Shown in pieces: positions 54,552-64,000 of a stretch of 64,000 nt of DNA. A program made the position numbers and the translations under genes. The stretch lies in NCBI RefSeq assembly GCF_964204645.1, contig NC_134030.1, positions 1,033,855 to 1,097,854 on the forward strand, read 5' to 3'. The stretch comes from Tubulanus polymorphus. Taxonomy: Eukaryota; Nemertea; Palaeonemertea; Tubulaniformes; Tubulanidae. Below the pieces are notes generated by a model that saw nothing but the letters and a program-made list of their open reading frames with translations, did not search any database and was not told where the DNA came from. How positions within the stretch are numbered: position 1 is the stretch's first letter; each line of letters opens with the position of its first letter.

Positions 54552-57375
54552 AAGAGAACTATCGATATATCATTAGCTACAAGGAAACTTTTCAGAAACT
54601 TTTTCAGGTCATTCTTTCTTGTATTATTAGCATTTGATTCTCTATATATCGTCAGAACATGGACTCAGAGTGTTTCTTTAATGGTTAAGAATGTCTCTTT
54701 AACCAACATCCCCCTAGCCTGCTTCCTACATATCCCTTCCCTTTCCTCCTGATTACCTTTGATCCCCACTGCCTAGCAGCTAACAGCTGCTGCTATTTTA
54801 TCAGTCTCAATTAGTATTCAGTTTACTTCAGATAACGTAATTTGGTTTAATCACAAGTCGTCAACATTATAATCAATGTAACTACAGTGACTACATTATT
54901 GTCCTTTTATTGAGAAATTTATGTTAATTTTTTATTTCTGGGATAAATCAAAATTCAAATGTTATCATTTTTTGTATCAAAAATTGTAAAAAATTGAATA
55001 ATTTGTGTGCTATTGAAACATTCAGTTATGGGGAGTTTTTAGCTCAGAAAACTTTGAGCCTGTTTATACAAGTGTTGTAACAAGTGTTGAACAATTCAAA
55101 GATCATGTTTATTATACTTTGTCATGCAAGAAAGAAAAAATGTTTTCTAGTATATTGATGTTTCTAAAAAAACATATGATTCAACTTCAAACGGCCAACA
55201 AGCCTTCTAATAAAACTAGTTTGTCATATATATATATTACTTGGTCATTGTCAAGTTTTTTTAAAAATATTTTGGTTTTTTCAGCTTTCTCTGGTGGAAA
55301 TTTCTTCGTGGAATTCTTCTTCTATACAAGTTCCTCCTCAGACTGTTTTAATGCGAGAGTTTATAACAACCGGATCCTCAGAAAATGGTCGGAGTGCCAA
55401 GTCTTCGATTTAAGATCACCAGTCTTATCTGAGACCATAAGTTCACTAGCAAGTTTCACTAGCGATTCCAACAGCTATAGGATGGAACAGTATTATTATA
55501 TATGTCACCACTGTGCAATTGAGCCCAGATCATCAGAAAAAGATAAAAGTGAAGATATGTGATGGGATTCATTGAAAATTTTGCATATATAATTAATTCA
55601 TTGAACTACTTAATTTGTATGATTTATTTTTTGGGAATTTTCGAATTTGTCATCAATAACTAGTATATATTTCTTTTCAAGTTGTGAGCGATCTAGTTCT
55701 CTGTTGACCCATTGAAAATGAATCGACTCTGAACTGTAGAACTGGACCCAGGGAGCTGAATCTCGCGTGCCACAGCAAGATACAGAGCTCTTCAATGTCT
55801 TAACCGTCAGGTGCTGCCCCTAAACAAATCAATAGCGGTAAATCTGTGAACTAACTTATAGCTCGCTTGCCAGAGTAGAATCATAGCGAGCTGTCTAAAA
55901 TCTTGAACCGTCTAGTGCTGCCCCTTAATCGATATGTATCGGAAAAGTGAATTTATTACTCGCATGCCACAGTAGTTGAGTAGTTGGAACATCATGATAG
56001 ACTCGTTTTTCTGTGCAGCTATAACGGGAACTATTTCAGATCTGATAATGAATATAAACTCAGTCACAGTTCGATAACAAACGCCGCTGGGTGAAATTGA
56101 TGTAAACAAATAATCGTGTTGAAATTGAATTTAGTTTAAGACATATTTTCGTGGTAGTTTTTATTTTCAAGCTGTTTACGTTCACTTCAAATGATGAAAC
56201 GATGAAACCATATTAAATACATCCCTGTTTTAGTGGGGATTTTGAGTTTTGGTCCTTTCCGTATCTTCTAGAAACATCAAGTAGAAAGGCATTAACTGAA
56301 CCCTATGTCTTTAACTTCAGGAGTCTATATGGAGTTTTCGGATGCCTCTTTTCCTCACTTCTTGCATTCGTCACTATTAGAAATCTGGACAAACTGAATT
56401 CAGTTCGACGAGGCCGAAGAACAGAAGACCAAAGAGTGATCTGCACTAGCCGCAGGGTTCGTGTTGGCCTGGACCGGTGGGAGGCAATCAAACCCCGACA
56501 CGTGAAGATGTATCCTCAAAAATGGATACCGGAACGCTTCTCTGGTTTACGATGATTAGTCTGCTGGGATAACTCTTTGGCGGGGCGTGATCGCGTGAAT
56601 AGCCCAAACTAAACCTTCAGAGTTCACTGTACTACAGCATACAACATCTGATAACTTGCATAATAAAGCGCGGCGTGCATGAAAAGATTTGTATAAATGC
56701 GGGCAAGATTCCGTGCCCTGGCAATCGAACGCCGGAGTGGAGGTATTCCATACACTGGTAGGTGAGTCGGAGTAGACTGGTTGCTTGTCCCATAGAGACC
56801 GGTAACCAGTCTAGCCACCTCACGATCAGTCTACATTGAAAAACCATTACTGAAATATGGTTGACGGAAATATTCATTTTATATCAGATTCTAAAATATT
56901 TTCTCGTATTGAATACAAAATTTTTATTATCTTAATAAGATAAATCTGCCAAAGCTCAACAATTTAAATTAGTGAAAACCGATGTGCGAAGTCGTCAATT
57001 CAGTAGCCCGATAGAGCCCGGTAACCAGTCTAACTGACAATGTTCATTGCGCGGGAATGAACGGGCAACTAGTCTACGATGAAAAATCATTTCTGAAAAA
57101 TTATGAACGGAGATATTCATTTTACTTTGAATTTTGAATTATCTTATAAAACTGACAGCCATATTAACCAAAGTATTAATAGTAAATCTGATAAAATCTA
57201 ATACTGGTTTAAGAATAGGTGAAAACTGATTTATGTGAAGCCGTCGGTTCAGAAGACTGATCCGTAGAATCGTTCGCCACTTTCTTCCGGTCCACTTACT
57301 TCCGCGTTTGTGATTTGCATACAAGTAGTTTGAATGTTAAATGTATTAAGCCGCGTGTTGATTGGTTGAGGTCAG
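54552..57375. other. Duplicate of 19510-23334, no additional gene
   Basis: Includes the second copy of the candidate 92-codon exon (55285-55562, FSGGNFFVEFFFYTSSSSD), also of low support. Otherwise as described for the partner. Confidence 0.5.
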
Positions 57376-57440
57376 TGCGGTTTACTGAACGATGACCAGC
57401 TGTCAGCTGATCGAATCATTCGTTTCACAGACATTACGAC
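57376..57440 (+). CDS. LLNDDQLSADRIIRFTD exon, second copy
   Basis: 65 bases, identical in protein to 23335-23399, with the same weak acceptor and GTAAGT donor. Confidence 0.45.
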
Positions 57441-58064
57441 GTAAGTATATTTTACATCTTTGATCAAAAATTGTAGTGTAAAAAAACTCAAAACTAAGGC
57501 CTCTATAAATGATCGATTGACTTTAAATGATTACTTTAGCACAGCTCTTGTAGACAATGATTAGGTGTCATAGTAGTTTAGCTCGAAAGTGCACATATAA
57601 GGTTAATTTTCATCCCTTATTTAGAGACCGAGGTATTGAGCGTCCATTTCAGCCCTTAAAACATCATCAACCTACCTCAAACTGACTGTTTTTAAATCCA
57701 GCAATAGTTGACTATTGACTCATCATGGATTCGATTCAAAAACAATTTTTGATGATCATAGTGATTCGAAACGTTTGAATTTTTGAAAAACACGAATGCT
57801 AAACGACAGATCCGGACTTCGATTGCGGCCCAATGGCAGAGTTGATTTTCTTATTTGGAATTTGAAGATATAAATCACTGAAATCAATTGGTTTTCTGAA
57901 CCAAAATTAAAATTAAGAAGTATTTAGGATGGAGATGTTTGATTTTCATTTTGTCTAAAATGCCGACTTAAAAATTAATTCAATTGAATCAAATTAATGA
58001 ATTCATCATTTCACGATATTAGGCCTATAGATAATCAAAGTGTGAATATGAAATCACCTTTTCA

Positions 58065-59145
58065 ATCGCTGTTTTTGGGTAAGATCGCAGTTTTTAGGTA
58101 AGATCGCAGTTTTTAGGTTAGATCGCTGTTTTGAGGTTAGATCACCGTTTTGTGTTAGATTGCGGTTTTGTGTTAGATCACTTTTTTGTGTTAGATCGCT
58201 GTTTTGTTTTAGATCGCTGTTTTAGGTTAGATCGCAGTTTTTAGGTTACATTGCAGTATTTGGGTTAGACCGCAGTTTTTTGTTAGATCGCAGTTTTTAA
58301 GTTAGATCGCTGTTTTGGGTTAGATCACAGTTTTTGTGTTAGATCGCTGTTTTAGGTTAGATCGCAGTTTTTGTGTTAGATTGCATTTTTGTGTTAGATC
58401 ACTGGTTTTTTGTTAGATCGCAGTTTTTAGGTTAGATGGCAGTTTTTAAGTTAGATGGCTGTTTTGTATTAGATCGCTGTTTTTAGGTTAGATTGCTGTT
58501 TTTAGGTTAGATCGCTGTTTTGTGTTAGATCGCTGTTTTTAGGTTAGATCACAGTTTTTGTGTTAGATCACAGCTTTTAGGTTAGATTGCTGTTTTTAGG
58601 TTAGATGGCTGTTTTTAGGTTAGATCCCTTTTTTTCTTAGATCGCAGTATTTAGGTTAGATCGCTTTTTTTGGATTAGATCGCAGTTTTTGGGTTAGATC
58701 GCAGTTATTGTGTTAGATCGCTGTTTTTGGGTTAGATCGCTGTTTTTGGGTTAGACGGCAGTGTTTAGGTTAGATTGCAGTTTTTAGGTTAGAACAATGT
58801 TTTTCTGTTAGATCGCAGTTTTTTTGTTAGATCGCAGTTTTTAGGTTAGATCGCAATTTTTTGTGTAAGATCGCAGTTTTTTGTTAGGTCGCTGTTTTTG
58901 GGTTAGAAAGCTGTTTTTGTGTTAGATTTGTGTTTTTAGGTTAGATCGCTATTTTTGTGTTAGATCGCTGTTTTTGGGTTAGATGGCTGTTTTTGGGTTA
59001 GATGGCTGTTTTTGGGTTTGATCGCTGTTTTTGGGTTAGATCGCTGTTTTTGGGTTAGATCGCTGTTTTTAGGTTAGATCGCTGTTTTTGGGTTAGATCG
59101 CTCTTTTTGGGTTAGATCGCTCTTTTTGGGTTAGATCACTGTTTT
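58065..59145. repeat. 17-18 bp GATCGC minisatellite, about 1.1 kb
   Basis: Shorter counterpart of 24040-25998. The beginning and end match; the middle higher-order section is missing. Confidence 0.95.
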
Positions 59146-59202
59146 TGTGTTTTTGTCAATCATCATATCAAGATTTGCAATCCCAGTTGCCTTCAAGTTT
59201 CA

Positions 59203-60157
59203 TATAGAGAATTAGTGGATGTGGTGTCCCTGGACCCCTACATGCATCATATAGAGAATTAGTGGATGTGGTGTCCCTGGACCCCTACATGCACCATATA
59301 GAGAATTAGTGGATGTGGTGTCCCTGGACCCCTACATGCACCATATAGAGAATTAGTGGATGTGGTGTCCCTGGACCCCTACATGCACCATATAGAGAAT
59401 TAGTGGATGTGGTGTCCCTGGACCCCTACATGCACCATATAGAGAATTAGTGGATGTGGTGTCCCTGGACCCCTACATGCACCATATAGAGAATTAGTGG
59501 ATGTGGTGTCCCTGGACCCCTACATGCACCATATAGAGAATTAGTGGATGTGGTGTCCCTGGACCCCTACATGCACCATATAGAGAATTAGTGGATGTGG
59601 TGTCCCTGGACCCCTACATGCACCATATAGAGAATTAGTGGATGTGGTGTCCCTGGACCCCTACATGCACCATATAGAGAATAAGTGGATGTGGTGTCCC
59701 TGGACCCCTACATGCACCATATAGAGAATTAGTGGATGTTGTGTCCCTGGACCCCTACATGCACCATATAGAGAATTAGTGGATGTGGTGTCCCTGGACC
59801 CCTACATGCACCATATAGAGAATTAGTGGATGTGGTGTCCCTGGACCCCTACATGTACCATATAGAGAATTAGTGGATGTGGTGTCCCTGGACCCCTACA
59901 TGCACTATATAGAGAATTAGTGGATGTGGTGTCCCTGGACCCCTACATGCACCATATAGAGAATAAGTGGATGTGGTGTCCCTGGACCCCTACATGCACC
60001 ATATAGAGAATTAGTGGATGTGGTGTCCCTGGACCCTTACATGCACCATATAAAGAATTAGTGGATGTGGTGTCCCTGGACCCCTACATGCACCATATAG
60101 AGAATTAGTGGATGTGGTGTCCCTGGACCCCTACATGCACCATATAAAGAATTAGTT
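59203..60157. repeat. 47-bp minisatellite, about 20 units, inverted orientation
   Basis: Counterpart of 26047-26722, longer by about six units. It ends about 70 bases before the MPKA acceptor. Confidence 0.95.
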
Positions 60158-60227
60158 CACTGAACCAGAATAAGACTGACTGATATATTTTCAAATGATT
60201 TAATATTTTTACTTGTTTTTCTAGAAG

Positions 60228-62407
60228 ATGCCTAAAGCAACAAAAAAAACACGGGGCGCGGGCCCCTCACATTCAAGCCCGTATAATAAAGTAAGTACAA
60301 ATTTACTGCTTCCATGCTTATTTATTCATCCCATACTTAGTATTTTGTACCCCTGGGTCCAGTTTCACAAAAAGGATTAACGCCTAAATCGATTTAAGAT
60401 AAACTGAATTAATGAAGAAATTAAATCGATTTAAGAGTTAAACCTGTTTGTGAAACTAGGCCCTGAATTGCATCTAGAATAAAAAAAAAGAAAAAAAAAA
60501 TATTGAAAATAATGTTGGTGAAATATTTCTGGATCTCTCTGGATTTCTGCTCAATGCATCGTTTAGTAAAATATCGATATTCTCTAAAAGTAAAGATATA
60601 AGAATAAAAATATTGTATTGAATCGTGATTAGTTACTGTATGCACTGCTAGTTGTTGCCCAACCCATAGCCTCATTTCTCTCCATTCTAAATTTGCATTG
60701 TTTAACATTGTCTGGTCGCTATGGAAACTATTTATTTAAGTTTCTTTGTGGTATCCATGGCAACAGTAACGTTTAGGTAGTGTGACCAATTATGGGTCCC
60801 AACGTTCCCATGGCGATACATGAGAACATTTATCCTATTTTTGACCTACATGACGTAAGATGGTAGTGAGTCGATGACGTCATTTTCGTCTCACCACTAA
60901 TGAAAAAAAAAATTAAATGAAAAAAAAGGAAGAAATCGTTAGAATTACGTTTATGAAATTTTTCTGGATCGGCTAAATGTATTTTTCCATTAAATATCGA
61001 CATTCTCTAAAATTATAGGCATCAATATCAAAATGATGATACAGCAGACTCCGCTTAACTCTGTTCTATTTGGACCATTAATTAACCGAATACCAACTTT
61101 TTAAAATTTTAGGATTTTTACTTTAAGGATCAGAAAATGTGTATGCAATATCAACCGGGTACCGAGTAGGGTGGCCGAGTCTACTGTAGTCTGCTGCCCC
61201 CTCGAATCCATTACCTTATTATCTCTCAATTTGCATTGTTTGACCTCGTCTGGTTGCTATGGAAACTATTTAGTTATATCAGGAACGGTTTTTTCGAGGT
61301 AACCAGTGGCAACATTTAACAGGCGTGTCCGTCCTAGAGATAAACTGTCTGATTTCACAGCCACATCCGTCCTGGAGATAAACTGTTAGATAAACTCTGA
61401 TTTCGCGTCTGTCCTATTTCTTGTCATTGTATGAATATGTTTTCTCTTTTATAGGGTACAGCGCAGCAACAACAACAGCAACAACAACAACAACAACAAC
61501 AACAGCAACAGCAACAACAACAACAAAAATTTGATATTTCTATGTCCGGAATAGACGTAAGTTATCGTAAACGCCTGTTTGAAGTCATCATTCTTGAGCT
61601 TGAAACCGAAATTTATATTATAGAATATTAAACCCTGCTTCTGCTACTGACAGGTAATGTCCGTCATACATTACTGCATCGTCAAATCTATACCAGGGTG
61701 CACCCAGGCAGATCGTTCGCATCATCACATGCAAAGGGCTGATTATTTTGGAACCCAGTTTTTATCAGCTGGAACATTCTGCACATTCGACCATATTGAT
61801 TGATAGCCCGTTATAGACGAGTGGAGAAAAACTGAAAAACCAGTTCGGAAAAACTTCGATTGATTTCACTCACATTTACAGAAATTTGGTCCGACCCCAA
61901 AACCATTTACTTACACTATACAAATCAGATCAGGTTTTTAACATTGTCTTTGATTGTATTTTCAGTTTTTACCCACAACGCCGCCCAGTGGTGTTTCGAC
62001 GCCGGTAAGTGATAACTATTTTCTAATAAATCACGCTTATTTCAATTTGTAATTTGAAAATAGAGGGTAGTAGCTGTTATGTATAAATTATGCTAATTAG
62101 GAATAAATTCAAATTCGATTAAGTCTCATCATCGTAGAAGTCATATATTAATGATGCTATCTCTAAAGTTGTCATTTAAATTAAGTGTTATATTTACTAC
62201 TTCATTTGCTTCATGACCCAAAAACCTCTACTATATAACTACTGGTTTTGTTCTAATCTTGGAGAATTTGCTGCAAAATTTACTTATCATTTGTTAAACA
62301 GTTTTTATTGAAAACCTGAATCAGTGATACATGCATTCATGAATATCCATCTAATATTTTGTTTTATTTTATCTTTACAGGATTTATCACCGATACAGCA
62401 CGTGGAC
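60228..62407 (+). CDS. 5' part of a second plus-strand family gene (77 aa, partial)
   Basis: Exons 60228-60290 (MPKATKKTRGAGP then SHSSPYNK), 61455-61556 (GTA, 21 Gln, KFDISMSGID), 61966-62004 (FLPTTPPSGVSTP) and 62381-62407 (DLSPIQHVD). All are phase 0 with canonical splice sites; the total is 231 bases. Compared with the complete gene, the Gln run is four longer and the Pro/Thr exon two codons shorter. Exons 5-9 would lie beyond 64000. An in-frame AAG precedes the ATG at the acceptor. Confidence 0.7.
60353..60466. mobile_element. MITE, second copy
   Basis: Same element and position as 26910-27022, inherited through the segmental duplication. Confidence 0.6.
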
Positions 62408-64000
62408 GTAAGAGATTAAACATTGATCTTGAATTTTAAGTTCAAACTAATTTATTTTTTATCTCACTCGGGACTATAGTTATTGCGTTCACTTTGCGTC
62501 CAGTTGTCTCGGGTAGTTTTTGATTTATCGTGTTGATAATTGGTTTATATACTCAAACTCAAAATATCGGCGCAATTGGAATTAAGATGGCGCACTTGTA
62601 TGTCCATTTTTTTCCCCGGCAAAATTAGCACTTTAGCAGATTTTAAGGATCAATTCTGTTGTTATATTACATTGAAATCAGAGTTTAATATATATCGGTA
62701 TAGAGCAGATTTTTGCTCTAGTTATAAATAAAGTTATAAATAATCTCATGACATGTTCTGTATATGTGTAGTGAGTTTCAATGTCTTTGGTTCCTTTTAA
62801 ACCAGGGGGAGTTAAATTTGAAAATGTCAGATCGTCGAGCATTTCAGACCGCATCCAAAGTGGGTCCCTGCACCCCTAGTTATACCGTTAATATTTTAAT
62901 AATACATTAATATTTTTATTTGATAGAATATATTGATATACCATACATTGATATCGGTCTTGTAATTGGATCAACAACCATGAGATCAAAACACAGCAAA
63001 TATGAACCTGCTGTGAATCAATAGATTTGTGAAAAATGTAATGAAATTGTTATTTTTCATATTGACTTTTTGAGTTAAGGGTCTGTTGTATAAGAGTCTT
63101 TGGTCTCGCGTGTCAATGTATGATATCAATCTGTTGTATTTCCTCGTTCCAATGTTTAAAAGGTGTTCGTCACCTTATATTAATAAACTACTTTAACCAT
63201 TAGATGGCGCCATAAGTGTGATATTTGATTTATGGGATACCCGCAAAACCAGCTATTCCACCAGATGGCGCAACGAGTAGTAGGTCGTTCGTTGTCAAAA
63301 TTAGTTCATTTTCGATGAACTTTGAACTGGTTTGAAGAAGAAATACTTTCATTCTTCTACTCTGATATCGATTTAGTTTTCATTAATAATTGATTCATTT
63401 AAGAGAACAATTCATTCAGATTTAATTGAAATGTACAAGAAAATCGAACGCAGACGACCAACTATTTACTAGCGACACCTGGTGGATCCTCGCCTGCCAT
63501 AAGTGGAATCCTCGATTGCTACAGTAAGACTGCGGGTATCCCATTGTTTGGCGTGTGAAGTAAAGTAAAGTTAGAAAACGGATGTTTAACTTTGTTGTGA
63601 AACGAAAGCGTTTTGGAGATTTTTAAACCAATCAAATCAATATTTTGATATTACGCTTGAAACCCTTCCCACTCATATTCTACTTACTAAGTATATATTC
63701 TTGTTTCCGTGGAAATCATGGTGAGTGGCGCCATCTATACAGTGGAGTTAGCTTTATAAATCGAGCTTGCTTCGACAAGTGGCTCCATCTATTCCCTAAT
63801 ACTGAAGCGAGGTAACCAGCAGCGCCCTCATATACAGGAAATGAACGCCTATCAAGTTTAACAATGCACGGTGTATTGACCACAGCGACCGGTGATAATT
63901 ATATCAATGTTGATTAGCTATTGCCATAGACAGGTCCGTAGCGTTTGACTGGACCAGAACGGGGCCCCCTAACCAAAACAAATTTTGAAAACGTGCCCAG
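62408..64000 (+). other. Intron 4 of the second gene copy, cut by the window end
   Basis: Collinear with 28952-30540. No exon expected before the window ends. Confidence 0.6.

Larger units (their letters stand above)
53910..64000. repeat. Segmental duplication, copy 2 (partner 18150-30540)
   Basis: Direct copy continuing to the window end, where it is still collinear with 30540. See copy 1 for the deletions and array differences. Confidence 0.95.

Overview
This is eukaryotic, almost certainly animal, nuclear DNA. It has short exons bounded by GT-AG introns with polypyrimidine acceptors, long AT-rich introns, many kinds of minisatellite, a decayed DIRS-like reverse transcriptase and MITE/hAT-type elements. 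There is no operon structure, no ribosome binding sites and no prokaryotic gene content. A marine invertebrate, perhaps lophotrochozoan, would fit, but the sequence alone does not identify the species.

The window is dominated by one gene family that I do not recognise. Its most complete member runs on the plus strand from 26790 to 43792. Nine exons join with matching phases and sum to exactly 348 codons (347 residues plus stop). The protein has a basic start (MPKATKKTRGAGP...), a polyglutamine block, two short Pro/Thr exons, a poly-Ser/PPETPP exon, a basic/aromatic RREEFVRIFLPE exon, a proline-rich exon starting LMNILQDCPFGDLV, and a final exon with a strong nuclear-localisation-like stretch (KKTRTKRKRK) and a conserved tail. 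It is inferred to be a nuclear, largely disordered protein.

Layout. At 1-17.5 kb the minus strand carries a dense array of copies of the same exons: about 18 copies of the first exon (intact, frameshifted or fused), four copies of the MNIL exon, Ser/Pro exons, and three to four tandem blocks of about 2.7 kb, two of them nearly identical. One in-frame minus-strand path of 179 codons is possible. At 18-20 kb two orphan last exons lie on the minus strand. From 23 to 44 kb is the plus-strand gene; its 9-kb sixth intron holds satellites, a 1.2-kb hAT-like element, a broken DIRS-like element and a 63-bp satellite of about 37 units. At 44-52 kb is a field of different tandem repeats, including eight repeated exon/intron-like units at 47.9-50.2 kb. 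From 53.9 kb to the end is a direct duplicate of 18.15-30.5 kb, carrying the first four coding exons of a further plus-strand gene that continues past the window.

A 47-bp minisatellite is found eight times in the window. Every time it lies just 5' of a copy of the MPKA first exon, in the same orientation relative to it, and its length varies from 3 to about 20 units. The family appears to grow by tandem duplication, inversion, segmental duplication and recombination inside exons and MITEs. That exon-cassette expansion is the most unusual feature of the window.
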